From positions 124,001-188,000 of the forward strand of contig NZ_BMMV01000017.1 in the NCBI RefSeq assembly GCF_014646115.1: a stretch of DNA of 64,000 nt. Direction: 5' to 3'. This DNA is from Streptomyces camponoticapitis. GTDB taxonomy: Bacteria > Actinomycetota > Actinomycetes > Streptomycetales > Streptomycetaceae. The translations under genes and the position numbers were made by a program. This document shows positions 44,693 to 53,020 of this stretch, piece by piece (positions within the stretch are counted from its first letter, which is position 1; the number at the start of each line of letters is the position of its first letter). The notes beneath the pieces were generated by a model. It saw nothing but the letters and a program-made list of their open reading frames with translations. It did not search any database and had not been told where the DNA came from.

Positions 44693-44742
44693 CGTACGAC
44701 CACCGCCGCTCACGAACGACCAGCAGAAAGGCAGAACGACAC

Positions 44743-45516
44743 ATGACGCCGTACGCGCGCCGCGGAGTGCACGGCCAGACCGTGGAGACTCTCGCGCGCC
44801 GAGTGCTCAGCGGCGAGATCCCCGAGGGAGCCACCCTCGATCTCGTGGAACTGCAGCGCGAGTTGGACGTCAGCCTGACCGCCCTGCGCGAGTCGCTGAA
44901 GGTGCTCGCCGCCAAGGGGATGGTCGACGCGCGGCAGCGCCGGGGGACGTTCGTCAGGTCCCGCGCGGACTGGAACCTCCTCGACGCCGACGTCCTGCGC
45001 TGGCAGTTCGCCGAAGGGACCAGCGCCGGCGCGGACCTGGCACTGCTGCGCAACCTCGGCGAGGTGCGCGGCATCATCGAACCGGCCGCCGTCCGGCTCG
45101 CGGCCGAGCGGCGCACCGACGCCGATCTCGCCGCGCTGGAGGCCGCGTTGACGGAGATGGGGGAGGGGGACGGCGGTGCCGCGCACGCGGTCGAGGCCGA
45201 CCTCGCCTTCCATCGCGCGCTGCTCGCGGCGACCCACAACGAACTGCTGACACGCATGGAGATGGTCATCGAGTCCGGGCTCGCCCACCGCGACCGGATC
45301 GTGCACTCCTCGCCGCACGGCGAGGATCCCGTGCCGAGCCACCGCGCCGTCCTGGACGCCGTACGCGCCCAGGACCCGGACGCCGCCCAGCAGGCCATGC
45401 GCGCCCTGCTCGACCAGGCCGTCCGCGACCTCGACAAGGTCCACGGCACCGGCGGAACGGCCGACCCGGCCGGTCCGGCCGCCGCTCCCGAGACGAAAGG
45501 CTCCGAGGCGAAGTGA
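44743..45516 (+). CDS. GntR/FadR-family regulator (DgoR-like)
   Basis: 257 residues. The N-terminal winged helix-turn-helix is LARRVLSGEIPEGATLDLVE, then LDVSLTALRESLKVLAAKGM. The FCD domain follows, with helices carrying metal-binding residues (HRALLAATHN, SSHRAV-type segments). It is first in the galactonate operon and its stop overlaps the dehydratase start by 4 nt. By analogy with DgoR it likely responds to galactonate, repressing its own operon. Confidence 0.9.
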   Translation: MTPYARRGVHGQTVETLARRVLSGEIPEGATLDLVELQRELDVSLTALRESLKVLAAKGMVDARQRRGTFVRSRADWNLLDADVLRWQFAEGTSAGADLALLRNLGEVRGIIEPAAVRLAAERRTDADLAALEAALTEMGEGDGGAAHAVEADLAFHRALLAATHNELLTRMEMVIESGLAHRDRIVHSSPHGEDPVPSHRAVLDAVRAQDPDAAQQAMRALLDQAVRDLDKVHGTGGTADPAGPAAAPETKGSEAK

Positions 45517-46658
45517 AGATAGTTCGCGTGGAGACGTTCCTCGTCCCGCCCCGCTGGCTGTTCTGCCGTATCGAGACGGACGAAGGCACCGTCGGCTGGG
45601 GCGAGCCCGTCGTCGAGGGCCGGGCGGAGGTCGTACGGGCGGCCGTCGACGTCCTCGCCGAATACCTCGTCGGCCAGGACCCGCTGCGGATCCAGGACCA
45701 CTGGCAGGTCATGACCAAGGGCGGCTTCTACCGGGGCGGCCCGGTCCTCTCCAGCGCCGTCGCCGGTGTCGACCAGGCACTGTGGGACATCGCCGGCAAG
45801 ACCTACGGCGCGCCCGTGCACGCCCTGCTCGGCGGCCCTGTCCGCGACCGGGTGAGGGTGTACGCGTGGGTCGGCGGCGACGAACCCGACCGGCTCACCG
45901 AGGAGGTCGCCGCACAGGTCGAGGCCGGCTTCACCGCGGTGAAGATGAACGCCGCCGGGCGTACGTCCCCGATCTCCAGCCCCGCCGAGACCGCCGCCGT
46001 GGTCGAACGCGTGGTGGCGGCCCGCGCGGTCCTCGGCCCGCACCGGGACGTCGCCGTCGACTTCCACGGCCGCTTCAGCCCGGCCGGCGCCCGCCGCGTG
46101 CTGTCCGAACTCGCCCCGCTCCACCCGCTGTTCGTGGAGGAGCCGCTGCTGCCGGAGCACGGGCATCTGCTGGCCGGGCTGGTCGAGTCCAGCCCCGTGC
46201 CCATCGCGACCGGTGAACGGCTCTACGGGCGCGCCGAGTTCCTGCCCGCGCTCGCCGCGGGCATCGCGGTCGCCCAGCCCGACCTCTCGCACGCCGGCGG
46301 CATATCGGAGGTGCACCGCATCGCCTCCCTCGCCGACACCTACGGCGCGCAGCTCGCACCGCACTGCCCGCTCGGCCCGATCGCGCTGGCCGCCAGCCTC
46401 CAAGTCGCCTTCTGCACCCCGAACTTCCTCATCCAGGAGCAGAGCAGGGGCCTGCACTACAACAAGGACGCCGACCTGCTGTCGTACGTCGTGGACACGG
46501 AACCGTTCCGCTTCGTCGACGGCCACGCCGTCCGGACCGATCTGCCGGGGCTCGGCGTCACGGTCGACGAGAACGCCGTACGCGCCGCCGACCGCACCGG
46601 ACACGCCTGGCGCAACCCCGTCTGGCGCCACGACGACGGCTCGTTCGCCGAATGGTGA
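45513..46658 (+). CDS. dgoD: D-galactonate dehydratase
   Basis: 381 residues, enolase superfamily (mandelate racemase subgroup). It dehydrates D-galactonate to 2-keto-3-deoxygalactonate. Seen: WGEPVVEGRAEVV, FTAVKMNAAG, metal-binding residues in VAVDFHGRF, EEPLLPEHG and IATGERLYG, and catalytic His in LAPHCPLGPIALAASLQ. The MKIVRVETFLVPPRWLF start and length match DgoD. The start is GTG 45513 in a GTGA overlap with the regulator gene. Confidence 0.93.
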   Translation: MKIVRVETFLVPPRWLFCRIETDEGTVGWGEPVVEGRAEVVRAAVDVLAEYLVGQDPLRIQDHWQVMTKGGFYRGGPVLSSAVAGVDQALWDIAGKTYGAPVHALLGGPVRDRVRVYAWVGGDEPDRLTEEVAAQVEAGFTAVKMNAAGRTSPISSPAETAAVVERVVAARAVLGPHRDVAVDFHGRFSPAGARRVLSELAPLHPLFVEEPLLPEHGHLLAGLVESSPVPIATGERLYGRAEFLPALAAGIAVAQPDLSHAGGISEVHRIASLADTYGAQLAPHCPLGPIALAASLQVAFCTPNFLIQEQSRGLHYNKDADLLSYVVDTEPFRFVDGHAVRTDLPGLGVTVDENAVRAADRTGHAWRNPVWRHDDGSFAEW

Positions 46659-47455
46659 GCGAACCGCCGTCCGTCACCACCGACCCGGCACACGGCGGAC
46701 GCTGGACGTCGCTGCGCGCGGGCGGCCGGGAGTGGCTGTGGCGGCGCGACGAGCCGAGGCGTCCCCTCGTCGCGCCGGGTGACGCCTTCGCCGACGCGGG
46801 GGGACTGGAGGAGTGCGTCCCCACGGTGCGCGGCACACCCGACCACGGCGACGCGTGGTCCCGGCCCTGGCGCCCCGACGGTGACGGTGACGGTGCGAGC
46901 GTCGACTGCCCGGACTTCCGCCTCACGCGCCGCATCCGTACGGAGGGCGACACCCTCCTCGCCGACTACCGGCTGACGGCCGCCCCCGGCTACCGCTTCC
47001 TCTGGGCCGCCCACGCGCTCCTCGACGTGTCGCCGCGCGCCACCCTCGGCATCCGGCACGGCACGCCCACCCGGCTCTACCCGGACGACGGGGCCGACTG
47101 GCGGGCGGGCGGCTGGCCACTGGCCGACGGTGTGTCACTCGACCGGCTCGGCCCCGACGACGGCACGGCCGTGGGCGCCGTCGTCGCCACACCGGAGGTG
47201 TCGTTGCGGGACGGGCGGGACACGTTGCGCCTGGCGGTCGAGGCCCCGGGACAGCCCGTCTCCGTCGCGCTCTGGCGCAACCTCGGCGGCTTCCCGGCCG
47301 GCGCCCCGTACCGCTCCATCGGTGTCGAGCCGATGCTGGGCCGGGTCTTCGACCTCGCGGCGGCTGGCGAGAGCGATGCCGCGCGGGTCCCCGCGTCGGG
47401 CGAGGTCCGCTGGCGCCTCACGATCAGCGCGGGCGCCGACGAGCCCGCCCCATGA
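46652..47455 (+). CDS. Aldose-1-epimerase-like (galactose mutarotase fold) protein
   Basis: 267 residues, starting 7 nt inside the end of dgoD. Repeated beta-strand segments (GGRWTSLRAGGREWLWRRD, GGLEECVPTVRG, YRFLWAAHALLDVSP, SVALWRNLGGFPAG, IGVEPMLG) fit the supersandwich of aldose 1-epimerases and DUF4432-like relatives. In this pathway it could equilibrate galactose anomers before oxidation, or open the lactone. Assignment is at fold level only. Confidence 0.7.
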   Translation: MVSEPPSVTTDPAHGGRWTSLRAGGREWLWRRDEPRRPLVAPGDAFADAGGLEECVPTVRGTPDHGDAWSRPWRPDGDGDGASVDCPDFRLTRRIRTEGDTLLADYRLTAAPGYRFLWAAHALLDVSPRATLGIRHGTPTRLYPDDGADWRAGGWPLADGVSLDRLGPDDGTAVGAVVATPEVSLRDGRDTLRLAVEAPGQPVSVALWRNLGGFPAGAPYRSIGVEPMLGRVFDLAAAGESDAARVPASGEVRWRLTISAGADEPAP

Positions 47456-47540
47456 ACGAGCCGCCCCCCTGCGGGCCACCGTGACGGCGGGGTTCGCGCC
47501 CCCCGTCACGGACGGGCCATTCCCCCGCCGCCGGGCGAGA

Positions 47541-47735
47541 CCACCGGCCCGTGGCCGGGGCCGGTACCCGGCCCGCTGGACGGGCCTACCCTCGCCGTCC
47601 GGCGGCCACCGGCCTGTGGCCGGGGCCAGTACCCGGGCCCCGACCACGGGTCTACCCTCGCCGTCCGGCGGCCACCGGCCCCTGGTCGGGGCCATTACCC
47701 GGCCCGCTGCTCGGGCCTACCCTCGCCCACCGGCC
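47541..47735. repeat. Three tandem 65-66-bp GC-rich repeats upstream of the aldolase gene
   Basis: Units begin CCACCGGCC at 47541, 47606 and 47672, and a fourth truncated start lies at 47727. Each unit contains GGTCGGGGCC/GTGGCCGGGGCC-type palindromes and ends CTACCCTCGCC (47586, 47652, 47717). The units differ at a few positions. They fill most of the 380-nt gap between the mutarotase-like gene and the aldolase gene, which otherwise holds no gene. They could be stacked hairpins acting on transcript ends, or a repeated protein-binding site. Confidence 0.85.
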
Positions 47736-47835
47736 GCGCCGGGCCGGGAGCCCCGGGCCCCGGAGGCCCACGTAGCCTCGACCGTCCGAAAATCGCATAC
47801 GAGCACCCACCGCACACACGAGAAGGAACCCGACC

Positions 47836-48486
47836 GTGGATCTGCCGGCCGCCCTGCGCGCCCACCGACTCGTCGCCATCGTGCGCGGCGACGACCCCGA
47901 CGCGGCGCTCGGAACCGTACTCACGCTGATCGAGGAGGGCGTCGCTCTCGTCGAGGTCTCGCTCACCGGGCGGGACGCGCTTGACGTCATCGCGCAGGCC
48001 CGCGCCGCGCTCGGACCCGACGCGCCGCTCGGCGCGGGCACCGTCCTGACCGCCGGGGACGCCCACGCCGTGCACCGGGCGGGCGCGGACTTCGTCGTCA
48101 CACCCGCCGTCTGCGAAGGCGTCGACGCCGCGCGGGGGCTTCAACTGCCGGTGCTCGCCGGGGTGATGACACCCACCGAGATCGTGGCGGCGCTGCGCGC
48201 CGGAGCCTGCGCAGTGAAGATCTTCCCCGCGGCCCAGGCGGGCGGGCCCGCGTATCTGCGCGCGCTCCAAGGCCCCTTCCCCGACGTCCCGTTCGTGCCC
48301 GTCGGGGGCGTCGACGCCACGGCCGCCGCCGCGTATCTGGAAGCCGGAGCGCTCGCGGTCGGCGTCGGATCGCCTCTCGTGGGCACCGCGGCCGACTCAC
48401 CGGCCGGAGCCGGTCACGACGGTCTGCGCTCCCGCGCCCGCGCCTTCCTCGACGTCGTACGTGCCGTGGGTCAGGACGCCGCGTGA
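47836..48486 (+). CDS. dgoA: KDPG/KDPGal aldolase
   Basis: 216 residues, class I aldolase. It cleaves 2-keto-3-deoxy-6-phosphogalactonate (or the gluconate analogue) to pyruvate and glyceraldehyde 3-phosphate. Seen: LVAIVRGDDPDAAL, catalytic Glu in VALVEVSLTG, GAGTVLTAGDAHAV, and Schiff-base Lys in CAVKIFPAAQAGG. Start GTG 47836. It overlaps the kinase gene by 4 nt. Confidence 0.92.
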   Translation: MDLPAALRAHRLVAIVRGDDPDAALGTVLTLIEEGVALVEVSLTGRDALDVIAQARAALGPDAPLGAGTVLTAGDAHAVHRAGADFVVTPAVCEGVDAARGLQLPVLAGVMTPTEIVAALRAGACAVKIFPAAQAGGPAYLRALQGPFPDVPFVPVGGVDATAAAAYLEAGALAVGVGSPLVGTAADSPAGAGHDGLRSRARAFLDVVRAVGQDAA

Positions 48487-49466
48487 GTACGGCCCTGCCG
48501 CCGCGCCCCGGTCCGGTCGTCTGTATCGGCGAGACGATGGCCGCGCTGGCGCCCGACCCGGCCGCCCCGCTCGACACCGCGGAGCTGCTGCGGCTCGACG
48601 TCGCGGGCGCCGAGTCCAACGTGGCGATGTATCTGGCGGACCACGGCGTGCCGGCCCGGTGGGTGTCCGCGCTGGGCGACGACCCCTTCGGACGGCGCGT
48701 CAGGGAGCGGATCGCCGCGTCGGGCGTCGACGTCTCCGGCGTACGGACCGATCCGGCGCGCCCCACCGGCCTGCTGGTCAAGAACCCGGGCACGGAGGCG
48801 ACGAGCGTCCACTACTACCGCACCGGATCGGCGGCCTCCGCCCTTGGACCACCGGCCCTGGACGACCCGGCCGTACGCGATGCCGCGCTCGTCCATCTTA
48901 CCGGGATCACCCCCGCGCTCTCGGCGTCCTGCCGCGCGCTGGTCGAACGGGCGCTGCGTCCGCGGCGGCCGTACGCCGTCAGCTTCGACGTGAATCACCG
49001 CCCCGCGCTCTGGGGCGACGAGCCGGCGGCCGACGTCCTGCTGCCGCTCGCGGCCCGCGCGGACCTCGTGCTGGTGGGACTGGACGAGGCGCAGGCGCTC
49101 TGGGCCGAGGCGTTGGGCGACGATGCCGGCCCCGACGCGGTCCGCGAGCTGCTGCCGCAGCCGCGCGTCCTGGTGGTCAAGGACGGCGCGCGGGCGGCCA
49201 CCGCGTACATCGGCCCGGACACGTACACCGTGCGGGCACCGAAGGTGAGGGTGGTCGAACCGGTCGGTGCGGGCGACGCGTTCGCCGGGGGCTTCCTGGC
49301 GGGTCTGCTGCGCTACGACGATCCCGTACGCGCCCTGCGCCTGGGCCATCTGACGGCGGCCTCCGCCCTGGGCGTCCTGGCCGACCACGGTCCGCTGCTC
49401 CCGGCTCGGCGAACTCACGAGCTGCTGGCGGCCGACGAGGCGGCCTGGAACAGGCTCTCCTTGTAA
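48483..49466 (+). CDS. 2-keto-3-deoxygluconate/galactonate kinase (PfkB family)
   Basis: 327 residues. The N-terminus CIGETMAALAPDP and substrate region DVAGAESNVAMYLADHG fit KDG kinases; the second PfkB signature with catalytic Asp is VEPVGAGDAFAGGFLAG. It is coupled to the aldolase by a GTGA overlap. With dgoD and dgoA it completes galactonate breakdown, so 2-keto-3-deoxygalactonate is the likely main substrate (DgoK role), although the fold is that of KdgK rather than of the enterobacterial DgoK family. Confidence 0.9.
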   Translation: MSTALPPRPGPVVCIGETMAALAPDPAAPLDTAELLRLDVAGAESNVAMYLADHGVPARWVSALGDDPFGRRVRERIAASGVDVSGVRTDPARPTGLLVKNPGTEATSVHYYRTGSAASALGPPALDDPAVRDAALVHLTGITPALSASCRALVERALRPRRPYAVSFDVNHRPALWGDEPAADVLLPLAARADLVLVGLDEAQALWAEALGDDAGPDAVRELLPQPRVLVVKDGARAATAYIGPDTYTVRAPKVRVVEPVGAGDAFAGGFLAGLLRYDDPVRALRLGHLTAASALGVLADHGPLLPARRTHELLAADEAAWNRLSL

Positions 49467-49506
49467 GGCCGCACCGGACCCGCCCTCCGTAAGAAGAAGG
49501 CGGCTC

Positions 49507-49935
49507 TCAGCCGTGCTGCCGCACCGGGATCTCCGCCTGCGGCCGCGCGTCCCACGTAGGCGTCGTCCCGGCGAGCTGGCAGATCATCAGATAGAAGGGG
49601 ATCGGCGGGGTGTACGGCGTGGGGGCGTCCGGCCAGTGGATGAGCCGGGGGTGCGCGGCCGGGACCCGGGTCCCGGAGACGTAGAGCGCGGGCCGCGGCC
49701 AGTCGAGTTCGAGGTCCGAGCCGGCGGGGACGATCCACCACCACCAGTCGGTGTCGGCGAAGACGCAGCCGGTGCTGGGCAGCCTGCCCATCAGCCGGAA
49801 CCCGTGCCTCGCGGGGACGCCCACCGCGTCGCACCCGAGCGAGGCGGGCAGGGTCGGCGGCAGCGGCAGGTGCGCGAAGGCGCTCCCCTCGTCACGCAGG
49901 CCGCGGGCGAACCGGCGTACCGCGTCCATCAACAT
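49507..49935 (-). CDS. Hypothetical protein of a whiJ-like locus
   Basis: 142 residues, no recognised domain, no signal peptide or membrane helix. Trp/Pro-rich stretches (FADTDWWWWIVPAGSD, PIPFYLMICQLAGTTPTWDA) give it a distinctive make-up. It overlaps the end of the upstream anti-sigma-type ATPase gene by 7 nt, so it belongs to the same transcript. Similar small proteins often accompany this ATPase in Streptomyces. Confidence 0.75.
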   Translation of the reverse strand: MLMDAVRRFARGLRDEGSAFAHLPLPPTLPASLGCDAVGVPARHGFRLMGRLPSTGCVFADTDWWWWIVPAGSDLELDWPRPALYVSGTRVPAAHPRLIHWPDAPTPYTPPIPFYLMICQLAGTTPTWDARPQAEIPVRQHG

Positions 49936-50390
49936 GGCTGCCCCGCCTCATGTGGCAGCTCTGCCCAGACGACACGCCCGGCGCCGTAACCGGACGTGTC
50001 GTGTGTTCCCCAGCAGCTGCTCATCGCGTCCACAAGAAGGAGCCCCCGGCCGCCCTCGTCGTCGGACGCGCGGTGCAGCTGCGGACCCATGGGGCCGAAC
50101 CCCTGGTCCTCGACGGCTATGCGCAGCCGGCCGTTTTCTTCGCGCAGTTCACAGATGACGTGGTCGCCGGGGGCGTGGACGACGGCGTTCGTGACGAGCT
50201 CCGAAATGATCAGGATCGCCGTCTCCAGCGTCTCGTCCGTGGTGCCCCAGCGGCCGAGCCGCTCACGGGTGAGCTGTCTGGCGCGGCAGACCGACTCGGC
50301 GTGGGCCGGAAGTGCGAATCCGTAGCGTCGGACAACGTTGCCAGGGCACACGGTCATAAGCGGGGGGGTGAGCGCGTTACCAGGTGCCAC
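49929..50390 (-). CDS. Anti-sigma-type HATPase (RsbW/SpoIIAB-like)
   Basis: 153 residues, single HATPase_c_2 domain: N-box LETAILIISELVTNAVVHAP, G1 box VEDQGFGP, G2 region EGGRGLLLVDAMSSCWG. It could act as an anti-sigma kinase or bind a partner. It is divergent from an XRE regulator followed by a DUF397 gene, the arrangement of abaA/whiJ-like loci, which affect development and antibiotic production in Streptomyces. Confidence 0.88.
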   Translation of the reverse strand: MAPGNALTPPLMTVCPGNVVRRYGFALPAHAESVCRARQLTRERLGRWGTTDETLETAILIISELVTNAVVHAPGDHVICELREENGRLRIAVEDQGFGPMGPQLHRASDDEGGRGLLLVDAMSSCWGTHDTSGYGAGRVVWAELPHEAGQPC

Positions 50391-50590
50391 GACCGATTCC
50401 TAACGGTGGGGAAGCAGCACCGTGCGAAACCTCCGGGCGGAGCACGACAACTGCAAGAGCTGGTTCACCGAACTACTCTCCACCCGTGCGGGACACTTGG
50501 CAAGTAGCACTGTGAATTTTTCAGAGTGCCGTGTTCTTCCTGGCGAGGGCATGGCACACTGCTGGGAACCGTGCATGGGGAGGTTCCAAA

Positions 50591-51451
50591 GTGAGTGAAC
50601 CGCGGTCTGCCCCGACCGTGGGACAGGTCGTACTCGGCAGGCGTCTGATGGATCTGCGCGAGAGAGCCGGCCTGAAACGCGAGGAAGCCGCGAAGCTTCT
50701 CCGGGTGGCGGCGGCCACTGTCCGCAGGATGGAGACCGCCGAGGTCACGCTCAAAGTCCCCTACGTGCAGGTACTCCTGCGTGCTTACGGAGTCGGCGAC
50801 GAGGAAGCCGCGGTCTTCGTCGAGCTGACCGAGGAGGCGAACAGGCCCGGCTGGTGGCAGCGGTTCCACGACATCCTGCCGGACTGGTTCAGCATGTACG
50901 TCAGTCTGGAAGGCGCCGCCTCCCTTATCAGGGCGTACGAACCGCACTTTGTACCAGGGCTGCTCCAGACGGAGGGGTACGCCCTGTCGGTCATGCACGC
51001 CGGCGCGGTGGGGCAGGTCCAGCCGGAGGCCATCGACCGGCATGTGGCACTGCGAATGCAGCGCCAGTCCCTGCTCACCAGGTCGGACGCACCCAAATTG
51101 TGGGTGATCATGGATGAGACGGTGCTTCGCCGTCCCGTCGGTACGCCGGAGATCATGCGCGAGCAGATCGACCGGCTCGTCGACGCGTCCGAGATGGCCA
51201 ATGTGACCCTTCAGATCGCGGAGTTCTCCTCCGGACACCACCCCGGAACGTACGGGCCGTTCGTGCTCTTCCGTTTCGCCATGCCCGAACTGCCCGACAT
51301 GATCTACAGCGAGTACCTGACCGGCGCCGTCTATCTCGACGCGCGTCCTGAGGTGGCGACCCACCTCGAGGTCATGGACCGTATGGCGGCTCAGGCTGCA
51401 ACTGCACAACGCACGAAGGAGATCCTCAAGGATGTCCGCAAGGAGCTGTGA
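50591..51451 (+). CDS. XRE-family regulator (WhiJ-like, DUF5753)
   Basis: 286 residues from GTG 50591, with GGGAGG about 7 nt upstream; a longer open frame from 50531 is not supported. The N-terminal helix-turn-helix (LRERAGLKREEAAKLLRVAA, TVRRMETAEV) is followed by the DUF5753 domain (EPHFVPGLLQTEGYALSVMH, QIAEFSSGHHPGTYGPFVLF). It is one base from the DUF397 gene, its usual partner. Such pairs behave as regulator and antagonist in WhiJ-type loci. Confidence 0.9.
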   Translation: MSEPRSAPTVGQVVLGRRLMDLRERAGLKREEAAKLLRVAAATVRRMETAEVTLKVPYVQVLLRAYGVGDEEAAVFVELTEEANRPGWWQRFHDILPDWFSMYVSLEGAASLIRAYEPHFVPGLLQTEGYALSVMHAGAVGQVQPEAIDRHVALRMQRQSLLTRSDAPKLWVIMDETVLRRPVGTPEIMREQIDRLVDASEMANVTLQIAEFSSGHHPGTYGPFVLFRFAMPELPDMIYSEYLTGAVYLDARPEVATHLEVMDRMAAQAATAQRTKEILKDVRKEL

Positions 51452-51688
51452 ATGGATCCGATATACAACGGCATGCCCGCCACCGACCTCGGCGCCGAAG
51501 GCTGGCACAAGCCGTGGAGCGGCGGCAACGGCGGCAACTGCATCGAGGCCATGAAGCTGGCCGACGGCAGAGTCGCCGTGCGCCAGTCCAACGACCCTGA
51601 CGGCCCCGCGCTGATCTACACCCACGGCGAGATCGCCGCGTTCATCCAAGGCGCCAAGTCCGGCCAGGCCGACTTCCTGCTGACCTGA
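51452..51688 (+). CDS. DUF397 protein
   Basis: 78 residues. Family pattern: WHKPWSGGNGGNCIEAMKL, VAVRQSNDPDGPALIYT, then HGEIAAFIQGAKSGQADFL. It starts immediately after the WhiJ-like stop codon. It probably modulates that regulator. Confidence 0.92.
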   Translation: MDPIYNGMPATDLGAEGWHKPWSGGNGGNCIEAMKLADGRVAVRQSNDPDGPALIYTHGEIAAFIQGAKSGQADFLLT

Positions 51689-51689
51689 C

Positions 51690-51734
51690 GTGACCGACGT
51701 GACCGACGTGATCGACGAGATCGACGAGATCGAC
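51690..51734 (+). repeat. Five 9-bp tandem repeats after the DUF397 gene
   Basis: GTGACCGAC twice, then GTGATCGAC, then GAGATCGAC twice. They begin two bases after the DUF397 stop codon and are out of its reading frame. Such a short-period repeat can change copy number by slippage. No function can be assigned. Confidence 0.85.
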
Positions 51735-51812
51735 GTGCTGTGATCCGACGTGATTCGACCTCAGGCGACGGGGACCGTCCGTCCTGATCGGCCGGATCCC
51801 GCCTGTTACGAG

Positions 51813-51830
51813 CCGATCAGGCCTGATCGG
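51813..51830. promoter_or_regulatory. 18-bp perfect palindrome
   Basis: CCGATCAGGCCTGATCGG, without a spacer, 74 nt upstream of the methyltransferase start ATG 51904. A continuous palindrome is a better operator candidate than a terminator. Related CTGATCGGCC/GATCGGATC pieces flank it. Confidence 0.4.
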
Positions 51831-51903
51831 ATCTGAACTCACCTGTTCCTTGCCGCTAGTTCCGACGGCACCCGCCGACGACGCTGAGACTCATGGAGTG
51901 CAC

Positions 51904-52704
51904 ATGACCGGGCATGACGCCATTGACACCAGCAGGCCGCACCCTGCCCGGATGTACGACTGGTTCCTCGGCGGCAAGGACAACTATCCGGTCGACGAGG
52001 AGATGGCCCGGCAGCTCCTCCAGCTGAACCCGCTCGGCCGGGAGATGGCCAAGTCCAACCGCGCGTTCATGCACCGGGCCACCCGCTGGCTCGGGGCGGA
52101 CGCGGGCGTGCGCCAGTACCTGGACATCGGTACGGGCATTCCGACCGAGCCCAACCTGCACCAGATAGCGCAGGAGGTCGCCCCCGACTCCCGCGTCGTC
52201 TACACCGACAACGACCCCATCGTTCTGCGCCACGCCGAGGCGCTGCTGCGCAGCAGCGCCGAGGGCCTGACCGAGTACGTCCAGGCCGACGCGCGGGAAC
52301 CCGACGAGATCGTCGAACAGGCCGGGCGGATCCTGGACTTCGAGAAGCCGGTCGCCCTGTCGCTGATCGCGCTGCTCCACTTCGTCCCGGACGAGGACGG
52401 CGCGTACGAGCTGGTCCAGAAGCTGCTGGAACCGCTGGCCTCCGGCAGCTATCTCGTGATCTCCCACACCACGGGCGACTTCGACCCGGAGAACTCGAAG
52501 AAGGCCCAGGAGCTGTACAAGGCCAAGGGCGTGCCGCTCGCGCTGCGCTCGCGCGAGGAGGTCGGCCGGTTCTTCGACGGGCTTGAGCTGGTCGAGCCCG
52601 GTGTCTCGATGGTCGCCGAGTGGCACCCGGAGCTGGGCGAGGTCGTGCCTGTCCCGGACGGCGGGATCATCGCCGGCTACGTGGGCGTGGCCCGCAAGCC
52701 CTGA
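51904..52704 (+). CDS. PF04672-type SAM-dependent methyltransferase
   Basis: 266 residues. The start region SRPHPARMYDWFLGGKDNYP is diagnostic of this actinobacterial family. The SAM site is QYLDIGTGIPTEPN, followed by VVYTDNDPIVLRHAEALL. ATG 51904 with TGGAG upstream is chosen; upstream in-frame codons add only unconserved residues. The substrate of the family is unknown. These genes commonly follow XRE/DUF397 pairs, as here. Confidence 0.9.
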   Translation: MTGHDAIDTSRPHPARMYDWFLGGKDNYPVDEEMARQLLQLNPLGREMAKSNRAFMHRATRWLGADAGVRQYLDIGTGIPTEPNLHQIAQEVAPDSRVVYTDNDPIVLRHAEALLRSSAEGLTEYVQADAREPDEIVEQAGRILDFEKPVALSLIALLHFVPDEDGAYELVQKLLEPLASGSYLVISHTTGDFDPENSKKAQELYKAKGVPLALRSREEVGRFFDGLELVEPGVSMVAEWHPELGEVVPVPDGGIIAGYVGVARKP

Positions 52705-52789
52705 CGCGCGCGGCGCCCGCTTGAACAGGCGAAACAGCGAGAATCAGGACTCACACGGTCCGGACCGACGGGGGTCCGGGCGGGCAGGA

Positions 52790-52834
52790 GCCTCGGCGCC
52801 GCGGCACTCTCGGGGGGTGCGGCGGCGCCGAGGC
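52790..52834 (+). terminator. Methyltransferase terminator hairpin
   Basis: GCCTCGGCGCCGC (52790-52802) pairs with GCGGCGCCGAGGC (52822-52834), 13 bp perfect. It lies in the 316-nt gap between the methyltransferase and YchJ genes, where no coding sequence is supported. Confidence 0.7.
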
Positions 52835-53020
52835 GTTTCCGGGAACGGCGTCCCGTCCCGGTCCCCAACGCCCGTAGAAAGCGCTTGTGGGCCGCGTTCA
52901 GGCGCCGAGAGGACCCCAGGGGCCGACGAGGCGAGAGAGAGCCCCGGCGGCCGTCCAGCGGCCCTCTGAACGCCTTCTCGGCCCTCCCCGGACTCGGGGC
53001 AGCCCGCGGCCGGGCACAAT

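Noticed and set aside
43371..46631. 1086-codon open frame on the minus strand
   Set aside because: It spans several well-identified plus-strand genes (GH36, SDR, GntR, dgoD) in the frame that high GC keeps open; no domain is visible.
47541..47735. Tandem repeats as a CRISPR array
   Set aside because: The whole 65-66-bp unit is repeated with no unique spacers, and no cas gene is present.
50531..50590. Longer start for the WhiJ-like regulator
   Set aside because: The added residues precede a good ribosome site (GGGAGG) for GTG 50591 and do not fit the family N-terminus.
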